From assembly GCA_020638995.1 (NCBI GenBank), contig JACKHM010000003.1, positions 62,001-126,000 on the forward strand: DNA of 64,000 bases. The letters are read 5' to 3'. The stretch comes from Planctomycetaceae bacterium. GTDB taxonomy: Bacteria > Planctomycetota > Planctomycetia > Pirellulales > Pirellulaceae. The notes under the pieces were generated by a model. That model was not told where the DNA came from and did no database searches. It saw nothing but the letters and a program-made list of their open reading frames with translations. The position numbers were made by a program, and so were the translations under genes. Shown here piece after piece: positions 40,551-49,008 of the stretch; the first letter of the stretch is position 1; each line of letters starts with the position of its first letter.

Positions 40551-40949
40551 TCATGAGCCCTGGTTAAGCAGCTGCCACATCCTCTTCTGTCTCCGCCAAT
40601 CGGGAATCGCTGCGATGGGGCGCAACTCTCGCTCTGTGACCGCGTCCCGCCCCCGCTCTGTCGCCGGTAAAAACAACAAGTCCTCCTGAATATCTGGGGC
40701 CAGAGACAGCAGGTTCATAATCTGGGTCAACCTCGCGCGAGTCACGTGCCCAAGCCTGGCGAGTTCCGCCTGGTCGGCCACGACGCCGTCGCGGATCAAC
40801 TGGTCGAGCCGGATTGCCAAAGCCATGATCCGCGACACACGTGGCACGCGGCCCGCGGGCACGTCGTTCCTATCTCCTGCGTGAATTACCTGCCGGCTGT
40901 GCTGTCCACTTTGAAAGTGCACCTTCTTCGTTACGGTCATACCGCTCAT
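40551..40949 (-). CDS. Recombinase-associated helix-turn-helix protein
   Basis: A 132-aa protein with a DNA-binding core 'DQAELARLGHVTRARLTQIMNLLSLAPDIQ' split over two helices (about residues 57-87), which resembles a ParB/KorB-like helix-turn-helix. A basic C-terminus follows (RRQKRMWQ). Its start overlaps the stop of the large serine recombinase gene by 4 bases (ATGA), so it is co-translated and may act as a directionality or regulatory factor. A diverged, truncated copy lies at 36374-36585, on the other side of the IetAS-like pair. Confidence 0.8.
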   Translation of the reverse strand: MSGMTVTKKVHFQSGQHSRQVIHAGDRNDVPAGRVPRVSRIMALAIRLDQLIRDGVVADQAELARLGHVTRARLTQIMNLLSLAPDIQEDLLFLPATERGRDAVTERELRPIAAIPDWRRQKRMWQLLNQGS

Positions 40950-42490
40950 GCCGCATGCTCCTTATCACTGGTTGCCAAAGTCTTGATGCCAGTCGGTCGA
41001 AACGTGATCGATACAGTCTCGTCCTTCGCGTCCCAGGCCACCGATTCCACCAGCAACTCGATCGCTGTGGCTTGTTCGCGCGGCTGCAAGGCGTCCCATA
41101 CGCGGTCGAACTCGGCCAGCGCCGCTGCGATCTCCGCGTCCGTGAGTTGTTCGGCTTCCAACTGCGTCAGTTCCAACTCCACCGTCGCCAACCGCCGCTG
41201 GACATCGCGGTTGTGATCCTGGACTTCCGCCAAGCGCCGCACCCGTACGTCCGTCGGTATATCAGCCGTGGCCAATCGCCCCAGTTCCGCCTCCTGGGTA
41301 GCCAGTTTGCGCCGTAGCGTACCCCGTTCCCGGCGTAGGCGTTTGAGTTGCGTTTCCGACTGGCGGCGCACGTTGGCCATCGTGCTACGCACAACGTTCG
41401 GGTCCCGGCCAACGTCACGGATCTGCTCGACCACGAAGCGCTCAAGTTCCCCGGCGGGGATGGACGGATGGGGACATTCCTGCCGCCCGTGTTTCTGCGC
41501 GTGGCAGCAGACGTAGTATCGATAGCGCTTGCTCCCCTTGCTGGAATAGTGATGGCTCATCGCACTGTCGCAATGCTGGCAGCGAACGAGGCCTTTGAGC
41601 AGCGCGCCATGTTTATTGCGGACGTCCTTGCCACCCGTGGAGCCGTTGCGGGACAGCCGTTTCTGAACCTTCTCGAATTGTTTAGCGTCCACGATCCCGT
41701 GATGCTCGCCCTCGAAGACGTTGTCTTTGTGGCGGACCTTGCCGATGTAGACCGGGTTGGTCAGTAACTGGTACAGGCTGGTCTTGTTGAACCGGTTCCC
41801 GCCACGCACCGTGCCCTTCTTGGTCTTCCATTCTTTGGTCCGCCAGCCGCGGCTATCCAATTCCCGCACCACCGCCGAGAGCGAACGCCGGTCGAGGTAC
41901 AGTTCAAAGATCTCCCGCACACGATCGACTTCCTCCGAGTTCACGACGAGCTTGGAATTCACCACATCGTAACCCAACACGGGCATGCCACCGGCCCATT
42001 TTCCCTTTCTGCGCGTCGCGGCGATCTTGTCCCTCGTGCGTTCGGAGATCAGTTGACGCTCAAACTCGGCGAACGACATCAGGATGTGCATCATCAGTTT
42101 TCCCGTTGCCGTGGACGTGTCGAAGGCTTGCGTGACCGAGACCAGAGCCACGTCGTGTTGCTCCAGGATCTCCAGCGTCCTGGCGAAGTCGACGAGGCTG
42201 CGAGTTAGCCTGTCCAGCTTGTAGCACACGATGCAGTTCACCTTCCCGGATTTCACGTCATCCAGCAGACGTTGGAACGCTGGGCGGTCGGTATTGGCAC
42301 CGGTAAACCCACCATCGTCATAGGCATCGGACAGACACTCCCACCCCGCGTGCTTTTGAGCGGCGATGTAGGCCTCGCCCGTCTCTCGCTGGGACTCCAA
42401 CGAACTGTAATCTTTGTCGGCTTGTTCCGACGTCGAGACGCGAGTGTAGATGGCACATTTGACCGCAGGTTGTGGTTGCTTTTTGGTCAT
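40946..42490 (-). CDS. Large serine recombinase (integrase)
   Basis: A 514-aa large serine recombinase. The catalytic domain starts 'CAIYTRVSTSEQ', with the nucleophile at Ser19, and includes 'YKLDRLTRS'. The recombinase domain follows (GYDVVNSKLVVNSEEVDRVREIFE), then a zinc ribbon (VRCQHCDSAMSHH and later Cys residues) and a coiled coil (residues about 385-440). This is the design of phage-type integrases such as those of phiC31 and Bxb1, which insert elements at attB/attP. It overlaps the DUF2924 gene upstream and the helix-turn-helix gene downstream. I could not define the att sites. Confidence 0.95.
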   Translation of the reverse strand: MTKKQPQPAVKCAIYTRVSTSEQADKDYSSLESQRETGEAYIAAQKHAGWECLSDAYDDGGFTGANTDRPAFQRLLDDVKSGKVNCIVCYKLDRLTRSLVDFARTLEILEQHDVALVSVTQAFDTSTATGKLMMHILMSFAEFERQLISERTRDKIAATRRKGKWAGGMPVLGYDVVNSKLVVNSEEVDRVREIFELYLDRRSLSAVVRELDSRGWRTKEWKTKKGTVRGGNRFNKTSLYQLLTNPVYIGKVRHKDNVFEGEHHGIVDAKQFEKVQKRLSRNGSTGGKDVRNKHGALLKGLVRCQHCDSAMSHHYSSKGSKRYRYYVCCHAQKHGRQECPHPSIPAGELERFVVEQIRDVGRDPNVVRSTMANVRRQSETQLKRLRRERGTLRRKLATQEAELGRLATADIPTDVRVRRLAEVQDHNRDVQRRLATVELELTQLEAEQLTDAEIAAALAEFDRVWDALQPREQATAIELLVESVAWDAKDETVSITFRPTGIKTLATSDKEHAA

Positions 42491-42963
42491 TTCGCACCGC
42501 CTTTCTGAAGTCCAAAGAAGCGGTGCCCGCTCCAGTGGCTTCCGGTCACAGCCTTAGCGATCGCGGAAAGTGACTTGTATCGCTCGCCCTCGAATTCGAA
42601 TCCGTCGCCGCGGACTTGGACCTCGATGGTTGCGCCTTTGTACGTTCGCGTGAGCACCGTGCCGGGGAGCGGCAGGCGGGAATCTCCCGAGCCATTGGTC
42701 GCAGGTTGGGCAGCGTGGGCCTTAGGTGCGCGCGGCGGCGTCATCCGAATATCCGCATCGTTGGAAAGTTCCATTGCGCGGCGTCGAGCCCGCTCTGATA
42801 GATCTCCTTCCGCGTTCGCTTGTATCCGCCAGGCGATTCGCTTGATCAGCCATTCTTTGTGCCGGCCGTTGGTTTGTTCACCGAAGACGTCGGCATACTT
42901 GCTTCTCAGCTGGTCGACCGTCATCCGCTCCATCGCGGAGACCTCTTTGGCAATGTTCAACAT
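42487..42963 (-). CDS. DUF2924 protein
   Basis: A 158-aa DUF2924 protein. The N-terminal helix region is 'MTVDQLRSKYADVFGEQTNG' and 'HKEWLIKRIAWRIQ', and the C-terminal domain has 'GTVLTRTYKGATIEVQV' and 'YKSLSAIAKAVTGSHWSG'. The family is almost always encoded next to a large serine recombinase and probably assists it. AAGGAG precedes the start by about 6 bases. The stop overlaps the recombinase start (ATGA). The exact role is not known to me. Confidence 0.92.
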   Translation of the reverse strand: MLNIAKEVSAMERMTVDQLRSKYADVFGEQTNGRHKEWLIKRIAWRIQANAEGDLSERARRRAMELSNDADIRMTPPRAPKAHAAQPATNGSGDSRLPLPGTVLTRTYKGATIEVQVRGDGFEFEGERYKSLSAIAKAVTGSHWSGHRFFGLQKGGAK

Positions 42964-43187
42964 CCTTTGCTCCTTGTGTTTGAGACTCTCGGAACCGTTA
43001 ACTCGTCGGTCACACTGAGCACGGTTTCGGAAGGAACATCAAGCGGATTCTGGCCCGATTCCGCATAGTTTTCGGATGCGGATTGTGGGAGCCTACGCGC
43101 CCTGAGAACGCCGCGTGCGAAGATGGCCACGAGTTCGGCGAATCGTTCGTCGGGCGTCATGTCGGCAACATCGAGAGTTCTATTCAT
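42957..43187 (-). CDS. Small recombinase-element protein
   Basis: A 76-aa protein with an N-terminal motif 'DMTPDERFAELVAIFARGVLRARR' that forms a single amphipathic helix, followed by a less ordered tail. I recognise it as the small protein often found between the DUF2924 gene and replication genes in serine-recombinase elements, though its role is unknown. It overlaps the DUF2924 start and the preceding gene, so all are in one operon. Confidence 0.75.
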   Translation of the reverse strand: MNRTLDVADMTPDERFAELVAIFARGVLRARRLPQSASENYAESGQNPLDVPSETVLSVTDELTVPRVSNTRSKGC

Positions 43188-43633
43188 TCTGGTCGCACCT
43201 TCAGCCCACTGAGATCTTCAAATCGCCGAACGATGGCAACCGCATCGACAGCGGCCTTGTTGCGGCGCGTGTTGTTCCGAATCCGGGCAGCGTCGGCAGC
43301 AAGTCGCCGAGCTGGGATGGGTGGATTGCAATTGAGGCAATGCAGACCGCCGAGCAAGTCCCACCAACACATCAGCCCGTCACATCGCGGGCAGGGTTCG
43401 GGCGGGTCGACGCAATCTTCCCACCGTGGGCCATCGTTGGCTTGCGCAGCTTCCAGTCGTCGGATGATTTCGTCGCGGTGCCGCTTTATTTCGGCCGTCA
43501 ATTCCGGGGTGAACAAGCCTGCGGGTGCGTCGATCTGCAACCGCCCGTCTTCCACTCGCATGACAACACCACGATCTGCCAATGTTGCGAGTAAGTGGTC
43601 TAGTTGGTCGGGTTGGTCAGGTAAATCGAACAT
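43184..43633 (-). CDS. Docking-helix/zinc-ribbon protein of the integrative element
   Basis: A 149-aa protein. Residues about 10-60 (LLATLADRGVVMRVEDGRLQ, then 'LTAEIKRHRDEIIRRL') resemble the TubC N-terminal docking fold. A zinc ribbon follows (CPRCDGLMCWWD, then 'LHCLNCNPP'). I start at the ATG at 43633, which leaves 22 bases after the replication gene; an alternative GTG at 43684 would overlap that gene. Its N-terminus 'DLPDQPDQ' is encoded by an 18-base sequence repeated in the replication gene (see 43912). A partner of the replication protein is likely but unproven. Confidence 0.72.
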   Translation of the reverse strand: MFDLPDQPDQLDHLLATLADRGVVMRVEDGRLQIDAPAGLFTPELTAEIKRHRDEIIRRLEAAQANDGPRWEDCVDPPEPCPRCDGLMCWWDLLGGLHCLNCNPPIPARRLAADAARIRNNTRRNKAAVDAVAIVRRFEDLSGLKVRPE

Positions 43634-43929
43634 AGGTAGCGCTTCGCGCGAGAATTTAAATATCAAACTGTTCTCGCTCGTCACTCACAGTTTGTTTTTT
43701 GTTCATTTCCGCTTCTTCCCCCGTAGAAAACCCGACCGACTCGACCAATTCATCGCTAGTCGTTATCTCGTCATGGGTTCCGTTGGTCGGGTCTTCGCTT
43801 TCAACCTGACCGCCGCTGGGAAAAACCTGACCACTGGTCGGGTCATTGGTCGGGTCGTGTGAGCCAACCTGACCGCTGTAACTATCGCCCCCGTCGCCGG
43901 TTGGCACTGACTGGTCGGGTTGGTCAGGT
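43605..43929. repeat. 18-bp direct repeat shared by two neighbouring genes
   Basis: TGGTCGGGTTGGTCAGGT occurs at 43605-43622 and 43912-43929, in two adjacent genes. Further TGGTCGGGT or GGTCAGGTT units lie between them (43780-43900), so the 3' end of the replication gene is a low-complexity repeat tract. It encodes the DQPDQ and GQV-DPTN motifs. Confidence 0.75.
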
Positions 43930-46900
43930 TTTGTACCGATAGTGTCAGCCCGCAGACTCAATACTTCACGGCGTTTGCCGCCAATGGTTTTTCTAACGGT
44001 CAGCGTTTGACGATTCGCGTCGGTTTCTGCCAAGTAGCCCCGTTCATGAAGCCGCTTCCGCAGCGTGGTAGGTGTAACTCCAATTGCTTCGTTTTGCGCA
44101 CCCGCCAATCGCTGAACTGCTGCGAATGAAGTTTCCGGTTCGAGGTACAGATGGTCGCCGTCGAGCCAGCCCAGAAGATCGCCGCCGCCCAGGCCGCTTC
44201 GCCAGCCCCAGCTTTCGGCCGCGTCCGGCTTTCCGCCGTCCATATCCGCAACATGGGCTTTGCCAGTCGCAATGGCCGCCGTTAACAGCCGAATGAAGTG
44301 TGCCGCGGGCTCGTTGGCAGCTTGTTGATCCGCTTGCGCATTCGCAGCGTCGATAAATGCCCGCCAGCCGCGCTCAAACAGTGTTTCACATTCTCCTTCC
44401 GATATCGCCCCGGTCGACGTCGCGAAGCGTAGGAACAAGTGCCAACCGATTGCCAACTGGGCTACGATCCCGGGCGTCCGAGCGTGTTGACCGTTGCTCG
44501 TCGCCTTTGCCCGATACTCTGCCAGTTTGCTCGGCAACTGCTCTTGCGTCGCCTGATATCGCGGCGCAAGCCGGGAGATGAAACCTGCCATTGTTTGAGC
44601 GTATAAACCGCTGGCCGCATCATGTTGGCAATCGGTAAGGCGGGCCGGGTCGATGTCGCCAGCCGAAACGTCAAGGATTAGGAGTCGTGCTCGCAACGAT
44701 TGTCCGCGGGGAACATCTTCACCGGTACTCAGAATCAACCCGCGGGGCGGTTTCGCTGGTCGTAGCTGTCCATCGCGCGTCATACGTTGCCGGCCTGAAT
44801 GATTTCCCTGAGCACGAAGTAATCGATCCGCTTCACGGTGCAATCGCTGAACGTCGCCTGTCGAACCGGAGGGGGCGAAATCATCAACAACGAAAATCGC
44901 GTCCTTCGCCAGAAACGCGGCGTACTCCAAGCTGTTTCCGGTACTCGACCAATTGCCCGGTAGATTTCGAGCGTCCAGTTCAGGGCCAAAGTGTTGCTGT
45001 GCGAGGGCCGCCAGTTCGCTCTTGAAGACACCGCTCGCCCCAGCCAAGTGCACAGCGAAATCAACGCTTCCGATTGCGGCTCTGAACGTCGCTGCCAAAA
45101 CAGGAAACATCAATCGGTGCGGACCAAGTTCTAATAGTCGTAGGCATGCGCGAATCGCGTCAATTTGGTTCGCCAGATTTGGCAATGCGTACTTCTCTAA
45201 CGGCGGTTGCAAGTCAACCGAAACGGTCGCATCAAGTTTCGGCAAACCGATTGCCCCGCCGGCATGCAAGTAAACCCAACACCCGCTGATTTCTCGCCAG
45301 CCCGTGTGACAGAAGACCGTGCGCCGCTGCTTCTTGCCGGACAGGGCCTGAATCGCCGCGGGCACTGCTCGAGACTCGTTGGGCCAGACGATCGCATCAC
45401 TACCCCAGTTCGGAACAATCCAATCCAGACGAGCAAACGACTCTCCCGCCACTTCGATACGTCGCAAAGGTTTCCCGCTTGCCAGTTTGCCGGTAATGCC
45501 GAGCATCACCCGCGATTCCGCCCCATCATCACGAACCGTTTCATCGACGATGCTCGCAGTGAAGTTACACAACGGAACAGTGATCGGTTGAAACGCTGTG
45601 AACTTCGTTCGGCATAGGCAACCATCCGAGGTAAAAAAACCGCCAGTTTCGCCGCGCGCAAAATCCGCTGGCTGCTGACGGACCGCCTCTTCGATGAGCT
45701 GCTTGATCGCTCGGTCGAAATCGCGAAGCCTCACACCACCCGTTCGCAACTTTTCACGAATCGCAGCATAAGCCGGAGGGTCGTTCACAGCCACCTGGGC
45801 TAACCGTTGCAACAACTGTTTGTCACTGTAAATCGCCCCTGGTCCGTCGCTGAGTAATTCATCAATGCGGTTTGAAATCTCATCGACGACGGTCTGCTTG
45901 TCTTCAACGCCAGCCGCTTTCGCGATTTCGCGGGCTGCTTGTAAAGCAGCGTCGCCGACCAGCACTTCGGGTTTACCACCCGCCGCCAGTAAATCATCAA
46001 TGCCTTTGCCGTTGGCAGCATCCCATCGTTCAAGTTCGACCGCGAACCCGTCTCCGGCCAGGGCCTGGAATGATTCAAGCAGGCAACGGGCAACATTCTC
46101 GTTTTCCATCGCGTCGGCATCGAACGCCAAGCGAACTGTTTTAACTTGCAGCGCTTTCAAAACGGGCAACACTTGTCGCCACGATGAAACACCAGGAAAC
46201 GAAATCGTAGGAATGCCCGACAACGCCGTTGCGACGTCGGCTTTGAATTCGCCTTCCGTGATTCGCGCGACGTCACACGGGCCAGTGATTCCCGTGGGAA
46301 CGTGGGCAGGGCTTCCAGGTCCAGGGCCGTGATACTTGGAACTCGATAGATACAAGTACCTTCCGCTGCTGGTCGCTTCATCCCGACGCAACTTCAAGGC
46401 GATGATCTGACCACTGACACCCCGAACTGGAATGAGCAAACCGGGCGGGGCTGCAACCTTTGTTTTCAGCAAGCCTGGGACTGACAGCAAGACATCGTCG
46501 CCGAAATCCGCTCGCAAAGTTCTGATTGTCGGGCCGGTGTTATCTGGCAACGTTCGATATGCGCCCGACTCAATAACCGAATCCTTCAATCCGCGATTTT
46601 GTAATGCCTTCTGATGCGCGGGTGACAACACCAACGCGCCTAGCAGCCGTTGATACACACGGTCAATCGTTTCCGCATCGGCACGTTTGGCCTTGGCCGT
46701 GTTCGCTCGTTTGGTGGTCCCGCGATCCGGCTTGCCCTTGCGGTTCGCCGTCCGGTCATCGCGGAGGACGTGCAAATACGCTTCGCTGCCGTCGCTATAC
46801 GAAAGCGTTTTCTTCGCTCCACGAGACTCACGTCGGCAAGCGATTTGATTGCCGTCCGGTGAACGTCGACAGTAGTCCGGTTTATTGCAGATGGGGCAAG

Positions 46901-46940
46901 GTTCATCTCGGGAGACTTCTTGCCATTCGGAATTGCTCAC
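43656..46940 (-). CDS. Primase/helicase-like replication protein (toprim and DUF927-type domains)
   Basis: A 1094-aa protein. The N-terminus has a zinc-binding motif (CPICNKPDYC, then 'QIACRRES'), as in DNA primases. About residues 150-330 form a toprim-like domain with 'ITEGEFKADV' and 'VRLAFDADA'. The central part (about 440-800) resembles the DUF927 helicase-like ATPase, including 'VHLAGASGVFKSELAAL' (a degenerate P-loop region) and 'DAIFVVDDFAPSG'. The C-terminal 120 residues are repetitive (GQV, DPTN, DQPDQ) and poorly ordered. It overlaps the excisionase-like gene (ATGA). Such proteins replicate phage satellites and integrative elements. The repetitive tail is unusual. Confidence 0.85.
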   Translation of the reverse strand: MSNSEWQEVSRDEPCPICNKPDYCRRSPDGNQIACRRESRGAKKTLSYSDGSEAYLHVLRDDRTANRKGKPDRGTTKRANTAKAKRADAETIDRVYQRLLGALVLSPAHQKALQNRGLKDSVIESGAYRTLPDNTGPTIRTLRADFGDDVLLSVPGLLKTKVAAPPGLLIPVRGVSGQIIALKLRRDEATSSGRYLYLSSSKYHGPGPGSPAHVPTGITGPCDVARITEGEFKADVATALSGIPTISFPGVSSWRQVLPVLKALQVKTVRLAFDADAMENENVARCLLESFQALAGDGFAVELERWDAANGKGIDDLLAAGGKPEVLVGDAALQAAREIAKAAGVEDKQTVVDEISNRIDELLSDGPGAIYSDKQLLQRLAQVAVNDPPAYAAIREKLRTGGVRLRDFDRAIKQLIEEAVRQQPADFARGETGGFFTSDGCLCRTKFTAFQPITVPLCNFTASIVDETVRDDGAESRVMLGITGKLASGKPLRRIEVAGESFARLDWIVPNWGSDAIVWPNESRAVPAAIQALSGKKQRRTVFCHTGWREISGCWVYLHAGGAIGLPKLDATVSVDLQPPLEKYALPNLANQIDAIRACLRLLELGPHRLMFPVLAATFRAAIGSVDFAVHLAGASGVFKSELAALAQQHFGPELDARNLPGNWSSTGNSLEYAAFLAKDAIFVVDDFAPSGSTGDVQRLHREADRLLRAQGNHSGRQRMTRDGQLRPAKPPRGLILSTGEDVPRGQSLRARLLILDVSAGDIDPARLTDCQHDAASGLYAQTMAGFISRLAPRYQATQEQLPSKLAEYRAKATSNGQHARTPGIVAQLAIGWHLFLRFATSTGAISEGECETLFERGWRAFIDAANAQADQQAANEPAAHFIRLLTAAIATGKAHVADMDGGKPDAAESWGWRSGLGGGDLLGWLDGDHLYLEPETSFAAVQRLAGAQNEAIGVTPTTLRKRLHERGYLAETDANRQTLTVRKTIGGKRREVLSLRADTIGTKPDQPDQSVPTGDGGDSYSGQVGSHDPTNDPTSGQVFPSGGQVESEDPTNGTHDEITTSDELVESVGFSTGEEAEMNKKQTVSDEREQFDI

Positions 46941-47173
46941 CGCTGGTTTCTCCCATCAACTCGCAAGCATCCCACCTGAATCCAATCCAGCAATTCCGAT
47001 CGACGATACCTAACCGCCCCGCTGCTCTTGACCGGCTGTGGGGCTTGCCCCGAACGGAACCAACGCCGAAGAGTTCGCTCGCCGTAGTTCAGAGGTTGCG
47101 AGGCCTCCTTGGTCGATAGCAACTCGGGCGTGAGAGGTCGGGCCGGATTTGAGGTATCAAGGTGAGTCGGCAT
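46937..47173 (-). CDS. Excisionase-like DNA-binding protein
   Basis: A 78-aa protein with a winged-helix/MerR-like domain: 'LLSTKEASQPLNYGERTLRRWF' and 'APQPVKSSGAVRYRRSELLDW'. This is the excisionase/AlpA-type layout and suggests control of excision or of the element's early promoter. I use the ATG at 47173, since the longer frame to 47290 overlaps the preceding gene and adds no family sequence. The stop overlaps the replication gene start (ATGA). Confidence 0.8.
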   Translation of the reverse strand: MPTHLDTSNPARPLTPELLSTKEASQPLNYGERTLRRWFRSGQAPQPVKSSGAVRYRRSELLDWIQVGCLRVDGRNQR

Positions 47174-47339
47174 GATCCACCCCTTGATTAGCTTTGCGAT
47201 TGCGCGCAGCGGTTTCATCCTCGCGGTATTTCCGTTGAAGAATGCGACGAAGGGAACGGAGCACACGCAACTCGCGTAACCGCTCACCAATCTGCCGTTC
47301 CACCTGCTCTAACTTTGGTAGCGTCGATTCGAGAGACAT
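47157..47339 (-). CDS. Small coiled-coil protein of the integrative element
   Basis: A 60-aa, highly charged protein predicted to be one long helix or coiled coil (LPKLEQVERQIGERLRELRV). Its stop region overlaps the excisionase gene start by 17 bases, so both are translated from one message. The ATG at 47339 directly follows a perfect hairpin (47340-47363) whose stem and loop contain the ribosome site. Function unknown. Confidence 0.65.
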   Translation of the reverse strand: MSLESTLPKLEQVERQIGERLRELRVLRSLRRILQRKYREDETAARNRKANQGVDHADSP

Positions 47340-47363
47340 AAGCAACTCCTTTCTGAGTTGCTT
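47340..47363 (-). promoter_or_regulatory. RBS-sequestering hairpin before a start codon
   Basis: On the minus strand AAGCAACTC, a loop AGAAAG and GAGTTGCTT form a perfect 9-bp hairpin that ends at the base before the ATG at 47339. The AAAGGAG ribosome site spans loop and stem, so folding would block translation. It may be a translational operator or a thermo-sensitive switch. Confidence 0.6.
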
Positions 47364-47408
47364 ATGTGTATCAAGCGTCCGGTCTAATACCGGGTCGAAG
47401 AAAAGCCC

Positions 47409-48242
47409 TTAATCTAGCCCTTGATTCAGTTGGGGCTTGTTGACGAGTTTCACCCACCTGTCGGCGTGCGACCACTCGACAATGAATGGAGCATTGATTG
47501 CGTCCAGGTCGCGAACCAGGTCTTTAATGCCGGTCTTTATTCCATCGTCCGTGATTTCCACTTTCGTGAACACGTCCGACTCATCGCGGAGCTCTTCGTA
47601 GCGAGTTTTGTGCGGCCTTCCCACAATGAACCTAAACAATCTCATTGTGCGACCGCGAAGGCCGTCCATTGTCGTTTGAGTCGCATCCAGTGCCGGTGGC
47701 TCATCGACGCCATTCGGATTGCCAATCGCCTTTGTCGGTTCGCCTTGGCCACCATTGGGCCGATGCGTTCGACTAACGGTCTCACTGAATTCACTTTCGC
47801 TTCTGATTGCCCTTAATCGTTCGTAAAGTCTGCGGGTGTCGTAAAGAATCGCGGGCTCGGCAGCGGAACAATCATCGCAAATACCAAAGTCACTGTCGTG
47901 GATACTTAGTCCACCGAGACGGTACTCGGGCTTAGACTCATACCTACATACCCATTTCCAAAGCTCGTGCAGAATCTCGCGAACGCGTTGTCGACAATCG
48001 ATCAGCTCCACTTCACCGTCATTAAGGACCACTCGCAAACGTTTCAAAGGTCCAGCCAGCTCCGACCAGAGTCGATTGTATTCTATCTCGTCGTAGATCC
48101 AGGCTGGCCCCAAAAAAGCGTCGTCGGGAGTTGATTCGACATCTTCAAATCTGGGAATCTCTGCGATCGCCTCTAACGTGGAAAGAACGATTTCGACGTC
48201 TTCGACGATCAACTCCAATTTAAGAGGTTTCAACTCGGACAT
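47409..48242 (-). CDS. Hypothetical protein of the integrative element (277 aa)
   Basis: A 277-aa acidic protein. The N-terminal 120 residues are mostly helical (LKLELIVEDVEIVLSTLEAI and following), with a middle Cys pair 'GICDDCSAAEP'. A disordered linker (RPNGGQGEPTKAIGNPNG) precedes a C-terminal alpha/beta segment (FTKVEITDDGIKTGI, 'FIVEWSHADRWV'). I recognise no family. The ribosome site is buried in a long hairpin (48248-48300), like that of the next gene in the operon. It is probably the first gene of the element's minus-strand operon. Confidence 0.7.
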   Translation of the reverse strand: MSELKPLKLELIVEDVEIVLSTLEAIAEIPRFEDVESTPDDAFLGPAWIYDEIEYNRLWSELAGPLKRLRVVLNDGEVELIDCRQRVREILHELWKWVCRYESKPEYRLGGLSIHDSDFGICDDCSAAEPAILYDTRRLYERLRAIRSESEFSETVSRTHRPNGGQGEPTKAIGNPNGVDEPPALDATQTTMDGLRGRTMRLFRFIVGRPHKTRYEELRDESDVFTKVEITDDGIKTGIKDLVRDLDAINAPFIVEWSHADRWVKLVNKPQLNQGLD

Positions 48243-48247
48243 TCAGG

Positions 48248-48300
48248 CACCTACCTTTCAAAACGGGCCGGCACCGGCCGCATTGAGCGAAAGGTAGGTG
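48248..48300 (-). promoter_or_regulatory. Long hairpin containing the ribosome site of the gene at 48242
   Basis: CACCTACCTTTC (48248-48259) and GAAAGGTAGGTG (48289-48300) are a perfect 12-bp inverted repeat. Inside it GGCCGG-CA-CCGGCC (48266-48279) forms a second stem. On the minus strand the AAAGGTAGG ribosome site lies in the 3' arm, five bases before the start codon, so the folded RNA would be translationally silent. Confidence 0.6.
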
Positions 48301-48561
48301 GAAGCTCAACAGGACCGGGCCGCTTTCGGCCAGCGTGTAGCTACTCACAACTGGCCACCCGATTCGATCAATATACCGCAATCTTATGGACGACGTTCCA
48401 ATCCGTCACGGTGTTGGTGGTGAGTGAGTTATGAGGAGAGGCGGTTCGACCCAGCATCCACATCCATTCCGAGGTTGCACTGTCGATACATGGCTCAGAT
48501 AGATTAGACTGTAGTTCGAACTAACTGAGGATCATCAACGGCTGATCACCGCTGATACCAA

Positions 48562-48610
48562 CAACGAAAAGGCCGTGCGGGGCCGCATTCCCGCGCGGCC
48601 TTTTTCGTTG
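48562..48610. terminator. Long bidirectional terminator-like hairpin
   Basis: CAACGAAAA-GGCCGTGCGGG (48562-48581) pairs with CCCGCGCGGCC-TTTTTCGTTG (48590-48610) with one wobble and one bulge. The A and T tracts on either side make it a symmetrical, bidirectional terminator. It lies 40 bases upstream of the start at 48650. Confidence 0.75.
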
Positions 48611-48649
48611 GCTTCGCCCGACTGGGTTTCATCCCCGAGGAGTGTTTAA

Positions 48650-48874
48650 ATGAACGAAGTTAACGACGAGGCGAGCCGCAGCAGCGAACGATCAGTGAGC
48701 GCCTGCATCGACTGGTATCACGAGGGACAGACTCGCATTGTCGAAGTCGGTGGAGTTCGAGTCACAGTTCGCCTTGTCGGTCGGAAAGGACGGCGTGCCA
48801 GGATCTCGATCACAGCGCCGGCAGGTGCCACGTTCGATTCTGGTGATGCGCGAGAGTTGGCGCGTAGTGACTGA
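48650..48874 (+). CDS. Small protein with a CsrA-like strand pattern
   Basis: A 74-aa protein. Residues about 30-65, 'VRVTVRLVGRKGRRARISIT' followed by 'APAGATF', resemble the strand pattern of the CsrA RNA-binding protein (V-V-V..G..R..I.I.AP). The match is short and unproven. GAGGAG lies 8-13 bases before the ATG. It stands alone between the integrative element and the TIR gene. If real, it could be a translational regulator, which is notable given the RBS hairpins in the neighbouring element. Confidence 0.6.
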   Translation: MNEVNDEASRSSERSVSACIDWYHEGQTRIVEVGGVRVTVRLVGRKGRRARISITAPAGATFDSGDARELARSD

Positions 48875-49008
48875 CGGATTCGCGACTGGGCCAGCGCGGC
48901 CAAAGGCCTGTCGGTTGGGTGATCATGACACGCCCACCGCAGTCACTTTGGTCGTTTTCGTTCGTGACACAGGTCTCGCAGTCCTGAGTCAATTGCGTTC
49001 TCGGTGTT

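Larger units (their letters stand above)
48243..48649. other. Gene-free interval at the edge of the integrative element
   Basis: Apart from the hairpin at 48248-48300 and the terminator at 48562-48610, I see no gene in this interval. It lies between divergent transcription units and should hold the promoter of the element's minus-strand operon. It may also hold one end of the element. Confidence 0.4.
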
